A stretch of DNA of 64,000 nt from an uncultured Methanobrevibacter sp. (GTDB taxonomy: Archaea; Methanobacteriota; Methanobacteria; Methanobacteriales; Methanobacteriaceae): NCBI RefSeq assembly GCF_902801725.1, contig NZ_CADCJB010000003.1, positions 1 to 64,000 on the forward strand, read 5' to 3'. The translations under genes and the position numbers were made by a program. Shown piece after piece: positions 1-9,003 of this stretch (positions within the stretch are counted from its first letter, which is position 1; every line of letters begins with the position of its first letter). A model generated the notes under the pieces. That model made no database searches and had not been told where the DNA came from. It worked only from the letters and a program-made list of their open reading frames with translations.

Positions 1-57
1 TTGACTCCAACTTCAGGAGATGCCATTGCAGATATTAAAACAATTATGGGGGAATAA
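1..57 (+). CDS. C-terminal end of a gene cut by the window edge
   Basis: The first 57 bases read as an open frame that ends in TAA three bases before the next start codon. Only 18 residues are visible, ending in a short alanine/isoleucine/lysine helix and GE. This is too little to identify. The pattern of a proline-threonine turn followed by an acidic helix is reminiscent of hybrid-cluster protein (hydroxylamine reductase) C-termini, and hcp genes are often followed by a small cupin gene, but that is only a guess. It is clearly co-transcribed with the cupin gene downstream. Confidence 0.5.
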   Translation: MTPTSGDAIADIKTIMGE

Positions 58-60
58 CTG

Positions 61-390
61 ATGAGTGAAGATATTAAAGCGAAAGCTTTAGATATCCAAT
101 CCATATTGGATTATCAGGCAGATAGTGTCGTAAGCCGTGAAGTAATCAAGAAAGAGTTGGGGACAGTAACATTCTTTGCCTTCGACCAGGGTCAGGGATT
201 GTCAGAACATTCCGCTCCTTTTGATGCAATGGTTCAAGTAATAGATGGTGAAGCTGAAATTACAATTTCCGGTGTAAAACACACTGTTGGGGCAGGTGAA
301 ATTATTATCATGCCTGCTAATGAACCACATGCTCTTCAGGCAGTAAACAGTCCGTATAAAATGATTTTAACCATGATAAAAAGTGATTAA
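61..390 (+). CDS. Small single-domain cupin protein
   Basis: A 109-residue protein that is almost entirely one cupin beta-barrel. Residues about 40-100 carry the two cupin motifs: an EHSAPFDA-like first motif, then GEAEITISG, a GAGEIIIMPANEPHAL second motif, and the closing strand. The EH of motif 1 and the H of PHAL could bind a metal, as in other small cupins, but substrate and reaction cannot be read from the sequence. It starts three bases after the stop of the preceding partial gene, so the two form one transcription unit. Family assignment is firm; function is unknown. Confidence 0.85.
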   Translation: MSEDIKAKALDIQSILDYQADSVVSREVIKKELGTVTFFAFDQGQGLSEHSAPFDAMVQVIDGEAEITISGVKHTVGAGEIIIMPANEPHALQAVNSPYKMILTMIKSD

Positions 391-395
391 ATTCA

Positions 396-410
396 TTTTA
401 TTTTTTTTTT
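396..410 (+). terminator. T-rich transcript end after the cupin gene
   Basis: A run of TTTTA followed by ten Ts lies just behind the cupin stop codon, between this gene and the convergent methyltransferase gene. No convincing hairpin precedes it. Oligo-T tracts are sufficient terminators for archaeal RNA polymerase. Confidence 0.5.
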
Positions 411-419
411 AAATATTAA

Positions 420-1232
420 CTATTTTTTCCACCAGACCATTATCCAGTCAGCTTTGTCTTTGACGTTATAATATTTCCCTGTGTCTTCATCAAAGCTGAG
501 AATTCTCTCAAGATATTTTCTCAGCAATTCTTTTTCTTCATCAGAATATAGGTCAAGCCTAAACTTGCCGTTATCCATAGCACTCTGGATGCTGTCATAC
601 ATGCGGTAATTATTCAAATCAAACCTTTCGACATTGGCATAGATGCCGAGATTGAATAATATGTTGAAAAGATAATTGTAATCTGGAAAATCTTCTGTTT
701 TTATTCCAAGTTCCTTATCGAAATCTTTTTCTATTTTTTTGTTTTCAGGTCCGAATACGGTTATGAAGACATATTTGTTGGCAATTTTGTCAAGTTCGGT
801 TAACACTTCACAAATAGGGACAATTCCATTAAGAGATCTTGAGCAGACCACAACATCGACATCTCCAATTTCATCATATGAAATTTCTTCAATCGGTTTT
901 AATATGGTCTTGATATTTTCAACGTTATTGTCACAAGCCCTCTTTTTTAAATATTCAAGCATTTTTGGTGATGAATCAATGCCTATGACTTTTTTTACTT
1001 TTTTGGCTAATGGTATGGTTATTGAACCTTCTCCACAACCCACATCCAGTACAGTGTCTGTTTCATTAAGAATCAGCTTCTCAAACAGTACCTTTTGATA
1101 ATCTTCGCCTCGGGTTCTTTTATAGAATCGTGGAGCGGCATCATCCCAGTTTTTATTTACTTTATTTTTAAGCCTTGATGCCCAAAAATCTTCCCATTTG
1201 ACTTCATCGGGGTTTTCAATGCACTGCTTCAT
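420..1232 (-). CDS. Class I SAM-dependent methyltransferase
   Basis: A 270-residue protein with a Rossmann-type methyltransferase domain. Motif I VLDVGCGEG lies near residue 60, followed by the acidic strand-2 end (VIGIDSS) about 20 residues later and a motif resembling DVVVCSRSLNGI after strand 4. The N-terminal about 45 residues (ENPDEVKWEDFWASR, tryptophan-rich) form an extra segment seen in several methanogen small-molecule methyltransferases. The substrate is not evident. AAGGTGTG precedes the ATG. The stop of the aldo/keto reductase gene lies only 3 bases upstream, so the two are probably one operon on the minus strand. Confidence 0.85.
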   Translation of the reverse strand: MKQCIENPDEVKWEDFWASRLKNKVNKNWDDAAPRFYKRTRGEDYQKVLFEKLILNETDTVLDVGCGEGSITIPLAKKVKKVIGIDSSPKMLEYLKKRACDNNVENIKTILKPIEEISYDEIGDVDVVVCSRSLNGIVPICEVLTELDKIANKYVFITVFGPENKKIEKDFDKELGIKTEDFPDYNYLFNILFNLGIYANVERFDLNNYRMYDSIQSAMDNGKFRLDLYSDEEKELLRKYLERILSFDEDTGKYYNVKDKADWIMVWWKK

Positions 1233-1235
1233 GTT

Positions 1236-2243
1236 TCACACCTTTGTCTTTCCGGACAGAATGTTTTTGTAATCCTCATAGTTTTCCTTGAGAAGCCTTG
1301 GGATGTCCAGTTCATAAGGGCAGTTGTCCACGCAGCTGTAACATTCGATACAATCTTCGCTTTTAGCCATTATCTGCTGCCATTCTTCAGTTAAGTGAGG
1401 TTCTGTTGGAAACCTTCTAACCCAAAGGGACATTCTTGCACATGTATTTATTTTAATTCCTTCAGGGCATGGCATGCAGTATCCGCAGCCTCTGCAGAAA
1501 TCTTCGCCCAGTTCATTTTTGTCTTTTTCAATTTCTGCTTTTAGGCTGTCGTTTAAAACTGTGTTTTCATCATAGGACAGGAATTCATCAAGCTCGGAGA
1601 TTTTTTGAATTCCCCAAATTGGCAATACATTGTCGAACTGATTTAAAAACGCATAGCTTGCTTTGGAATTTTTTATCAATCCTCCACCCATGGCTTTCAT
1701 AGCGATAAAACCAACGTCCAATTGTTTGCATTTGTTGACAAGATCTATTTCTTCACTGCCGCTTAAGTATGAAAACGGATATTGCAAAGTTTCATAAAGT
1801 CCGGATTCTATAGCTTCATGTGCAAATGTGATTTTATGGGTTGTAATTCCTATATGATTAATCATTCCATCTTCTTTTGCTTGAATCATTGCTTTAAATA
1901 GTTCATCATCATTCTTTGGGGTAAATGATATGTTATGGAACTGGTACAGGTCAAGGTAATCTGTTTTTAAGCTTTTAAGTGAAGTTTCCAAATCGCTCCA
2001 GAACACCTTGGGAGTTTCAGCTGCAGTTTTGCTTGCAAGATAAATGTTTTCACGAACATCTTCAAAGGCATTGCCCAGTTTCTCTTCGCTGTCTGTATAA
2101 AAATGTGCAGTGTCATAGAAATCAATTCCGTTTGCATAAGCTTTTTGAAGTATTTCAATTGATTCGTCCATGTTGCATCTCTGAATTGGCAGTGCGCCGA
2201 ATCCGTTTTTGTTCACTTCCAAATTTGTTTTTCCCAACTTCAT
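1236..2243 (-). CDS. Aldo/keto reductase with C-terminal iron-sulfur domain
   Basis: A 335-residue fusion. Residues 1 to about 235 form an aldo/keto reductase barrel with the usual tetrad: Asp and Tyr in DFYDTAHFY, Lys in LASKTA and His in YQFHN. Residues about 240-320 add ferredoxin-like cysteine clusters, CRGCGYCMPCP and CIECYSCVDNC, enough ligands for two [4Fe-4S] centres. This AKR subgroup is common in anaerobes and probably moves electrons between ferredoxin and a carbonyl substrate, but the physiological substrate is not known. GGAGAC precedes the ATG. It lies directly upstream of the methyltransferase gene and downstream of the TPR gene. Confidence 0.92.
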   Translation of the reverse strand: MKLGKTNLEVNKNGFGALPIQRCNMDESIEILQKAYANGIDFYDTAHFYTDSEEKLGNAFEDVRENIYLASKTAAETPKVFWSDLETSLKSLKTDYLDLYQFHNISFTPKNDDELFKAMIQAKEDGMINHIGITTHKITFAHEAIESGLYETLQYPFSYLSGSEEIDLVNKCKQLDVGFIAMKAMGGGLIKNSKASYAFLNQFDNVLPIWGIQKISELDEFLSYDENTVLNDSLKAEIEKDKNELGEDFCRGCGYCMPCPEGIKINTCARMSLWVRRFPTEPHLTEEWQQIMAKSEDCIECYSCVDNCPYELDIPRLLKENYEDYKNILSGKTKV

Positions 2244-2265
2244 TTTAATGTCTCCAATATTAATT

Positions 2266-3270
2266 TCAATAGCCGATTATTTTTAATATGATGTATAAGA
2301 TTATTATTACTATCAGTGCATAGATTGCATATTTTGATGAAATGAATTTTGTTTTCTTGAACTCTTCATCTTTGATGTCTCCCTGCCTCATTATCCTGTC
2401 TTTTTCAAATGAACATTTTTGATAGATTTTTTCCAGGTCATGGGGGAGGCGACCATGTTCGTTTAGCTTGTTTATGGTTTTATTTAAATGTTTGATGGCT
2501 TCCTGATTGTCTCCAAGCTCAACGCAACAGAATGCTGCTTTGTAATTAAAATTGGTTGTCAGCTCTAAATTGTCATTGGCTTCCTTTTCATACTGTATGC
2601 ATTGTCTGTAATCTTTTAATGCTTCCTTGTACTGTCCAAGTTCATATTCTGCATCAGCTTTTGCATTCAATGCTGTTAAAGTGGTCTCTTCATCCAATGA
2701 TTTTTCAAGGTATATCAATGCCTCTTTATTTTTGCCGTTCTTTTGAAGCATCTGGCCCTTGTAAAGGTTTAATTTTTTATCATCATCGTACTTGACCTCA
2801 TATTTGTCCAGTTCATCTAAAGCTTCTCTATATTTTTTAGCCTGTATTAGAAGTTCGATTTTGGCCATTTTAACTTCTTTTTTTGAGATTCTAGGCTCTT
2901 CAACTTTGCAGTATTTGTCATACCTGTTATAGGCAGTGTCCATATATTTCAATGATTCGTCAATTTTCGATTTATTGAAAAGGGACATTGATTTGTCGCA
3001 AAGGGCATTAATTGATTTTGGTTGTTTTTTAAGGTATTCGTCAAAGTATTTTTCGCCGTAATCTCCGTCATCATGACTGGGGTCATAATATTGATAATAC
3101 ATTCCCTTTTCTTCTAAGGCAGGCAGGTAATCTTTCTGGATTAGAAGGTCTAAAATAGTTAGATATGATTCGATATCATCTTTGCCATGCCTTTTTCTGG
3201 CAGTTTTTAATGCATCCTTATAATTGGCATCTTCAATTAGTTTTTTTGCTTTTTCAATTTCCCTGCCCAT
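2266..3270 (-). CDS. TPR-repeat protein with C-terminal membrane anchor
   Basis: About 334 residues made of helical pairs of tetratricopeptide type, for example the segments around NALCDKSMSLF, LNLYKGQMLQKNGK and ALNAKADAEYELGQ. The last about 20 residues (IYALIVIIILYIILKIIGY) form a hydrophobic anchor, so the protein probably sits on the membrane with its repeats in the cytoplasm as a scaffold. I place the start at the ATG preceded by GGTTGAT at a good distance, rather than at an in-frame ATG 30 bases upstream that has no ribosome binding site. TPR proteins with a tail anchor are frequent in Methanobrevibacter; partners are unknown. Confidence 0.8.
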   Translation of the reverse strand: MGREIEKAKKLIEDANYKDALKTARKRHGKDDIESYLTILDLLIQKDYLPALEEKGMYYQYYDPSHDDGDYGEKYFDEYLKKQPKSINALCDKSMSLFNKSKIDESLKYMDTAYNRYDKYCKVEEPRISKKEVKMAKIELLIQAKKYREALDELDKYEVKYDDDKKLNLYKGQMLQKNGKNKEALIYLEKSLDEETTLTALNAKADAEYELGQYKEALKDYRQCIQYEKEANDNLELTTNFNYKAAFCCVELGDNQEAIKHLNKTINKLNEHGRLPHDLEKIYQKCSFEKDRIMRQGDIKDEEFKKTKFISSKYAIYALIVIIILYIILKIIGY

Positions 3271-3440
3271 TATATCAACCGGTTTTTTTAATACTCTCAT
3301 TAATATTTAGGTTTTTATCTATAATATTTTTTTGATTCTAAAAACATTAACTATTTTTATATCTTGCATCAAAATTATAAACAAGTAAAGAATTTTTACT
3401 TGACGCTTATTTTTGTTAAATAATTAAATGTGATGATTAA

Positions 3441-5111
3441 ATGAATGATTTAGAGGAAATTATCTATAAACATGCTTTATTAAATGCAGCTAAACATAAG
3501 GGAAGTGCAAATCCCGGAGCTGTTATGGGTTCAATAATGTCAAATGAACCTGAACTCAGAAGCAAAGCAAAAGAAATCGGTCCGATGTCTGGTAAAATTG
3601 TAGCGAAAGTCAATGCGCTGTCTTTAGAAGAGCAACAGGCAGAAATGGAAAAATTCGGTGTTGAAGTTCAGGACAAAAAACCTAAAGCTAAGGAAGTTGG
3701 CCTTCAGGAACTCCCTGGAACTCATGAAAACATAGTTTTACGTTTCGCTCCAAATCCAAGTGGACCTTTACACATTGGACACTCTCGTGCAGCCGTTCCA
3801 AATGCGGAATATGTAAAAAGACATAACGGAAAACTGATTTTGAGAATTGAAGATACAGATCCCAAAAGAGTATATGAGCCTGCTTACGAAATGATTCCCG
3901 AAGATCTCGAATGGCTGGGAATCAAGGCCGATGAAGTGATTTATCAGTCTGACAGATTCGAAACATATTATGACTATGCCCGCCAATTAATCGAGAATGG
4001 TGCTGCCTATATGTGTACCTGTGACGGTGCAACATTCAAGGAACTCAAAGACAACTGCAAAGCATGCCCATGCAGGGACAATTCCATAGAGGAAAATATT
4101 GAATTATGGGAAAAATTCGACACTATGGAAGCCGGTGAAGCTGTTCTAAGAGTTAAAACCGATATTGCTCATAAGAATCCTGCAATTCGTGATTGGGTAG
4201 CCATGAGACTGGTTGACGAAACTCATCCTCGCCTGGGCAACAAATACAGGATTTATCCAATGATGAACTTCTCTGTGGCAGTGGATGACCATCTGATGGG
4301 ATTGACTCATGTTTTAAGAGGAAAAGACCATTTGGCCAACACTGAAAAGCAGAAATACTTGTATGATCATATGGGATGGGATGTGCCTGAATATATCCAC
4401 TATGGCAGGCTTAAAATGGAAGATATCGCACTCAGTACATCCAAGGCAATGGCAGGAATTGAGGATGGAACATATTCAGGATGGGACGACCCTAGATTGG
4501 GAACACTAAGGGCTATTGCAAGAAGAGGAATAAACCCAAGAACCATTTACAATTTGATTACCGAAATTGGTGTTAAGATGGCTGATTCCGCTATCAGCTG
4601 GAAAAAAATCTACGGATTAAACCGCAGCTTCCTTGAACCGGTTGCCAACAGGTATTTCTTCTGTGAAGAACCTCAACTTGTGGAAATTGATGGCTATGAG
4701 GGTGGTAAAGTGGATATTGAAAGGCCGCTTCATGCTGACCATTTGGATAGGGGAAACAGAGTTCTTCCTTTTGAAGGAACTGCTTATCTTGCAAAATCAG
4801 ACATTGGCGATGGAATATTCCGCCTGATGGATGCTGTCAATGTCAACATTGAAGATGGAAAAATATCTTATCATTCCACTTCCTTTGAAGATGCAAGGGC
4901 AGTCAAAGCAAGGATTATCCAATGGGTTCCTGCTGAAGACAATGTTGATGTTAAAATTGTCATGGATGATGCATCAATTAAAACAGGTCTTGGTGAAGGT
5001 GCACTTCGCGATTTGAAAGTTGGTGATATTGTTCAATTTGAAAGAGTGGGATTCGCCCGCCTTGATGAAATTTCAGATGGTGAATTGGTGTTCTACTTCG
5101 CACATAAATAG
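3441..5111 (+). CDS. gltX: Glutamyl-tRNA synthetase, archaeal type
   Basis: A 556-residue class I aminoacyl-tRNA synthetase that charges tRNA with glutamate. After an about 95-residue archaeal/eukaryal N-terminal helical extension, the catalytic core opens with APNPSGPLHIGH, the HIGH motif. The second signature appears as LSTSKAM around residue 335, a KMSKS variant of the archaeal GlnRS/GluRS group. A cysteine cluster (CTCDGATFKELKDNCKACPC) near residue 190 looks like a zinc knuckle. The C-terminal beta-barrel anticodon-binding part fills the last about 170 residues. In archaea this enzyme is usually non-discriminating and supplies Glu-tRNA(Gln) to GatDE. Full length. Confidence 0.97.
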   Translation: MNDLEEIIYKHALLNAAKHKGSANPGAVMGSIMSNEPELRSKAKEIGPMSGKIVAKVNALSLEEQQAEMEKFGVEVQDKKPKAKEVGLQELPGTHENIVLRFAPNPSGPLHIGHSRAAVPNAEYVKRHNGKLILRIEDTDPKRVYEPAYEMIPEDLEWLGIKADEVIYQSDRFETYYDYARQLIENGAAYMCTCDGATFKELKDNCKACPCRDNSIEENIELWEKFDTMEAGEAVLRVKTDIAHKNPAIRDWVAMRLVDETHPRLGNKYRIYPMMNFSVAVDDHLMGLTHVLRGKDHLANTEKQKYLYDHMGWDVPEYIHYGRLKMEDIALSTSKAMAGIEDGTYSGWDDPRLGTLRAIARRGINPRTIYNLITEIGVKMADSAISWKKIYGLNRSFLEPVANRYFFCEEPQLVEIDGYEGGKVDIERPLHADHLDRGNRVLPFEGTAYLAKSDIGDGIFRLMDAVNVNIEDGKISYHSTSFEDARAVKARIIQWVPAEDNVDVKIVMDDASIKTGLGEGALRDLKVGDIVQFERVGFARLDEISDGELVFYFAHK

Positions 5112-5119
5112 GTGATAAA

Positions 5120-5584
5120 ATGACAATGTTTTCAAATGGATTTTCAAATCTTCAGATGCCTGAAGACTTTGAGCCTATTGCCACTAAAGATGAATTCAAT
5201 GACATGTATCTGGTAAATACTAAGATACCAATGTCCATTAAGTTTTCCACCACTCCCACATTGGTAGGACTTCCGGATATTAGGGAGGATATAGAAAAAA
5301 ATATCAAAAATAACGATAAGATAAATCTGATAGCTTCTGATTTCATACCTATTAACGATGATATTTATTATATGATTGTATCTTCGTTTTCCGATGGAGA
5401 AAATGAGATTCGCCGCAATGAATTTTTATATGTGGAAGATAATAACCTGTATATTTTCGAATATACTTATCCTTATGCCGATAGGGAATTGGATGATTTT
5501 TATTTGAATGTTATTCGTTCTTTAAAAATAGTGGTTCCAAAATATATAGTTGAAAATGGCAGTTACAGATTGAATAATGAATAA
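5120..5584 (+). CDS. Hypothetical protein downstream of gltX
   Basis: A 154-residue soluble protein starting 8 bases after gltX at an ATG preceded by AGGTGAT. It is acidic, with alternating strand-like segments (MSIKFSTTPTLVGLPDI, IYYMIVSSFSDGENEI, LYIFEYTYPYADRELDDFY) and no membrane segment or cysteine motif. I do not recognise the family. The tight spacing means it is co-transcribed with gltX; no functional link to tRNA charging can be shown. Confidence 0.7.
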   Translation: MTMFSNGFSNLQMPEDFEPIATKDEFNDMYLVNTKIPMSIKFSTTPTLVGLPDIREDIEKNIKNNDKINLIASDFIPINDDIYYMIVSSFSDGENEIRRNEFLYVEDNNLYIFEYTYPYADRELDDFYLNVIRSLKIVVPKYIVENGSYRLNNE

Positions 5585-5613
5585 TAGATTCTAATTTTTT
5601 AAAAAAGTAATAT

Positions 5614-5634
5614 TTAAGGGGTTAATCCCCTTAA
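5614..5634. terminator. Bidirectional hairpin terminator between convergent genes
   Basis: TTAAGGGG-TTAAT-CCCCTTAA is a perfect 8-bp stem with a 5-base loop, centred between the end of the gene after gltX and the end of the adhesin-like gene. T-rich stretches follow it in both reading directions (TTTTTATTTTTA on plus; T6 from the A-rich flank on minus). Confidence 0.7.
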
Positions 5635-5652
5635 TGTATATTGTTTTTATTT

Positions 5653-6966
5653 TTATATCACATGATACCTTTCGGAACCGTGTGCATGTGAATATGTTTT
5701 TCCACATTTTATGAAGGGGTAAAGGCTTACTATAATTGGGCATTTGTAACGTACAGTGTATTTTAAGTATTTTACGCTGCTTTTATAGTTCTTGTTTGAT
5801 GGAGTGTATATGAGCTTGATGTATTTGGTTACAGACTTTTTGTAGTAATAGTCATTTCCTTTCTTGGTCACATAATTCCAATCAAAACCGTTTCTATATA
5901 GTTTTACTTTACCGTTTACATTTTCTTTTTCGCCAATGCCAACTACCTTAAGCACGCCTCCTTTGACATATTTGCCGCTTGCGGTAACTATTTTTGCATA
6001 GAATGCTTTGTTACTGGTGTCGCCCCTATAAACAGTTTGCGGTTTGACAAGGATCTTGGTTGCTATTCTGCCCCTAATCATTGCATAGCTTGTAACTTTT
6101 TTAGAAGCTTTATAGAATGTGTTTGCAATGTATCTGGCTGCATATACATATTTTTTGTTTTGTTTTACTTTCATATATTTGGTTGCCACACCGTTTTTAA
6201 CTTTGACCTTATAGTTTTTGCCGCTTATTCTAAATACGACATAACCTCCTGTAAGCTTTTTGCCTTGGCTTGTCACTGTTGCCTTAAGTTTTACAGTAGT
6301 TCCACCTCTTTTAACAAATTTGAAAGCTTTTATGGTTACTGAAGGTTTTTTAACTTCTAAACGTGCAGCATCCATGAATGTTCCTTCTGAATCATCATTA
6401 GCTACATATATGGCATATTTTCCAGGTTTAATCTCTTTTGGGTTAATAGTATAGGTATAAGTTACACTATTTCTATCTTTACCATTATTAGTAACAGTTT
6501 CTGATTCAGAAACTTCTGAAACTAAATTATTTTTACTATCCAGTTTGAATATGCAAACGTATAAATTAAATGCATTGTAATTTGTATTCTTACATGGATT
6601 AATATTAAATTCTATCACGGCACCATTTACAGCTGAAAACTGATAAACGTCTTTTGTGAATTTAACTGTGTACATGCTGGCAGGAGTTTTTTTGGCTGAA
6701 AGAACCTCATCGGACTCAACCACTGCCACTGAAGGATCATTCTCGGTAGCGGCCAATGTGTCTTCACTTGCAACATCCTCTTTTGTTTCTTTATTTGTAT
6801 CATCAGTCACATTACTTGAATCGTCAATAAAAACAGTTACTACATCGTCTGAAGCTGCATCATCAACTGTTAATGCATCAGTAACATTATCTACTGCACT
6901 TACTGTCGATATGGTACAAATACTAACTATTAATAATAGAAGTATATATATCTTTTTGTTAAACAT
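5653..6966 (-). CDS. Secreted adhesin-like protein with Ig-like repeats
   Basis: A 437-residue protein with a clear signal peptide (basic MFNKK, hydrophobic stretch, cleavage near ISTVSA). Next comes an Asp/Thr/Glu-rich spacer to about residue 90, then beta-sandwich modules of the kind found in Methanobrevibacter adhesin-like proteins: a segment like YTVKFTKDVYQF and Ig-like repeats with KLTGGYVVFRISGKNYKVKV and KYVKGGVLKVVG. No membrane or cell-wall anchor is visible at the C-terminus, which ends in an unusual Cys/His/Tyr-rich tail (CGKTYSHAHGSERYH). It probably binds the cell surface or is released. AAGGGGAAACT precedes the ATG. Confidence 0.8.
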   Translation of the reverse strand: MFNKKIYILLLLIVSICTISTVSAVDNVTDALTVDDAASDDVVTVFIDDSSNVTDDTNKETKEDVASEDTLAATENDPSVAVVESDEVLSAKKTPASMYTVKFTKDVYQFSAVNGAVIEFNINPCKNTNYNAFNLYVCIFKLDSKNNLVSEVSESETVTNNGKDRNSVTYTYTINPKEIKPGKYAIYVANDDSEGTFMDAARLEVKKPSVTIKAFKFVKRGGTTVKLKATVTSQGKKLTGGYVVFRISGKNYKVKVKNGVATKYMKVKQNKKYVYAARYIANTFYKASKKVTSYAMIRGRIATKILVKPQTVYRGDTSNKAFYAKIVTASGKYVKGGVLKVVGIGEKENVNGKVKLYRNGFDWNYVTKKGNDYYYKKSVTKYIKLIYTPSNKNYKSSVKYLKYTVRYKCPIIVSLYPFIKCGKTYSHAHGSERYHVI

Positions 6967-7225
6967 AGTTTCCCCTTAAATTATTTATTTCATATAAAGA
7001 AATGCATCTCTATGCTTAAAAGTCTAAAAATGAGAGTATATAAATATTAATTAAATTGTAAAATATTCTTGTCTTTATTTAGGATTTTTGAGATTTTTAT
7101 TTTTCTTTTAAAGTTCAAATCAAGTTAAATTTACTTCTTGAAATTGTTTAAAACAAGCATTAAAAAAATATATTGGATTGTAGGGTATGGTGAATAATTG
7201 TGGTGTTTTAAGTAAAAAAGATAAT

Positions 7226-8803
7226 TTAATATACCTTTTTTACATCTGACGGTTTGATAATGATATTTTTTCTTCTGTATCTTACAGAGATGTCGTCACC
7301 GTTTATTGCATAAACCTGGCTGGAATAGGTTTCTCCCTGATGATTGAAAATGATTTCATCACCTTTCTTAAGGACAACTTCATTATTGTTTAACTTTATT
7401 TTTATATTGTCTCTTGAAGGTTTTTCCTTAATTGCAGGTATTACTTTTTCTTCCTTATGTTCAGGTTTTGGAGCTGTTTCTTTTATGCTAAATACATTTT
7501 GTGAATTTCTCTGTCTTAATGAGTCATCCATCTCAGCCCTATGATACTCTTCATATGTTGCTTCATAATCTGCATGAGTTTCATTGATGATTGGTACAAA
7601 TTCATCTTCGTATTCGTTGACGTTTCTGATGAAATCCTCTTCAATGACATCTTCTTCAACAGGTGGCTCTGATATGAGCTTTTCCTTAACGTCCTGGAAT
7701 ATTTTTGAACCTTTAATTGTGTTTGTAATTTTAGCCAAATCTTTTCTGTAGTCCAAATCACTGTCATAGTCGCCAAATACATTTTCATCCTTGAGATCTG
7801 CTCCGAATTTGTAATCGTCTTTGACTTTTGTTGGAGTTTTAAGTATCGGTTCTTTTATGACTTCCTCTGTTTTTTCACTTTCTGTATTGTTAAGCAAAGC
7901 ATCAGTAATGTCTGTACTTTCGGAAATGCTTTCTTCGGTTTCTTCACTTTCTTCGCCGGCGGTGGTTATTGCCTCTTCAATGTCTTGTGAAGTAACTGTT
8001 GATGCTTCGAGTTTTGGTTCTTCTTCAACGGTTTTGGTAATTGTATCGCTTGCATTTTCCTTTTTGGTTGTTTCAGGGATTGCATCGCTTACCTTTTCCT
8101 CTTTAACAGGTTCTTTAACAGCATCTTTCTGTTCATCTTCATCTTCAGATTCATTGATGATGCTTCTGATTGTTTCTTCAGGCATTTCGTCAATAATCTC
8201 TTCAATGTTTTTCTCTTCTTGCTTTTGTTTGATGCTTTCTTTAAGTTCTTCTAATTCTTTGTCTTCATCATCATTTTTATGTGCTTCTTTTTCTCTTTCA
8301 CTATCTTTTCTTTTTGATTCTTTAATAAGTTCATCAATAGTGAATAAATCTTTTAACTCATGTTTTTCATTTTTAGGGTTGTTACTTTGGCTCATAATAT
8401 CCATCTGGCTTTGTTTAATTGGTTCTTGAAATTTTTCAACGGTATTACCATAATCCACAAGTACTTGATTTTGTGATTCGTATTCAATATTATTGTAATT
8501 AGCATTATTAACTTCTGAAACAACAGGTTCTTCATATATTTCATTGAATGAAGGTTGTTTGTTTAGGCTAGCAGGTTTAGATTGATTAAGAGTAGCTGGT
8601 TGATTGGAATTGGATTTATCTCCATTATTGGATAGAATATTTTTTCCTGCTGAAACTAGGTTACTTAAGGATCCTGTATCTTCAAGTATTGATCCATCAT
8701 CTTTCTCTAATTCTTCTCCTTTATAGTGCAATTTAACTAGTATTATTGCAATAATTGCTATAATGGCTATTGTAATCCAAATTATTATTGTTATTCCATT
8801 CAT
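7226..8803 (-). CDS. Membrane-anchored acidic protein with C-terminal SH3/KOW-like domain
   Basis: A 525-residue protein. Residues about 5-25 (IIIWITIAIIAIIAIILVKL) are a membrane anchor with no signal cleavage site. They are followed by an about 400-residue low-complexity stretch very rich in Glu, Asp, Lys and Ser, with coiled-coil tendency around ESKRKDSEREKEAHKN and EELKESIKQKQEEK. The last about 60 residues form a compact basic beta domain (KKGDEIIFNHQG, VYAINGDDISVRYR, IIKPSDVKKVY) resembling an SH3 or KOW barrel. The architecture suggests a tether that displays a small binding domain away from the membrane. No known family recognised. Confidence 0.7.
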   Translation of the reverse strand: MNGITIIIWITIAIIAIIAIILVKLHYKGEELEKDDGSILEDTGSLSNLVSAGKNILSNNGDKSNSNQPATLNQSKPASLNKQPSFNEIYEEPVVSEVNNANYNNIEYESQNQVLVDYGNTVEKFQEPIKQSQMDIMSQSNNPKNEKHELKDLFTIDELIKESKRKDSEREKEAHKNDDEDKELEELKESIKQKQEEKNIEEIIDEMPEETIRSIINESEDEDEQKDAVKEPVKEEKVSDAIPETTKKENASDTITKTVEEEPKLEASTVTSQDIEEAITTAGEESEETEESISESTDITDALLNNTESEKTEEVIKEPILKTPTKVKDDYKFGADLKDENVFGDYDSDLDYRKDLAKITNTIKGSKIFQDVKEKLISEPPVEEDVIEEDFIRNVNEYEDEFVPIINETHADYEATYEEYHRAEMDDSLRQRNSQNVFSIKETAPKPEHKEEKVIPAIKEKPSRDNIKIKLNNNEVVLKKGDEIIFNHQGETYSSQVYAINGDDISVRYRRKNIIIKPSDVKKVY

Positions 8804-8947
8804 TCTACCAACTTCTTTTATTAATTTTTAGTATTTTATATTTATGTAAACAAGTTAATTTAAATATTTTCATATTTGGGGTTCTATCAATATCATTATG
8901 AAATAAAATTTTTACTATTTTTCAATGATAATTATACTAATCATTCA

Positions 8948-8958
8948 TTTTATATATT
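8948..8958 (+). promoter_or_regulatory. TATA box of the dapL operon
   Basis: TTTTATATATT matches the methanogen box A consensus and lies about 50 bases before the dapL ATG. That allows transcription to start near 8980 and leaves a short leader containing ATGAGGTTTA just before the start codon. Confidence 0.55.
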
Positions 8959-9003
8959 GAAAAAATAAAATATATATTAGATTAATATTTATGAGGTTTA
9001 ATC

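Noticed and set aside
7821-8429. Long plus-strand open frame of serine/valine-rich protein
   Set aside because: It is the complement of the acidic repeat region of the membrane-anchored protein gene on the minus strand; composition (Ser, Ser, Phe) is that of antisense to Glu/Asp/Lys codons and it has no ribosome binding site.
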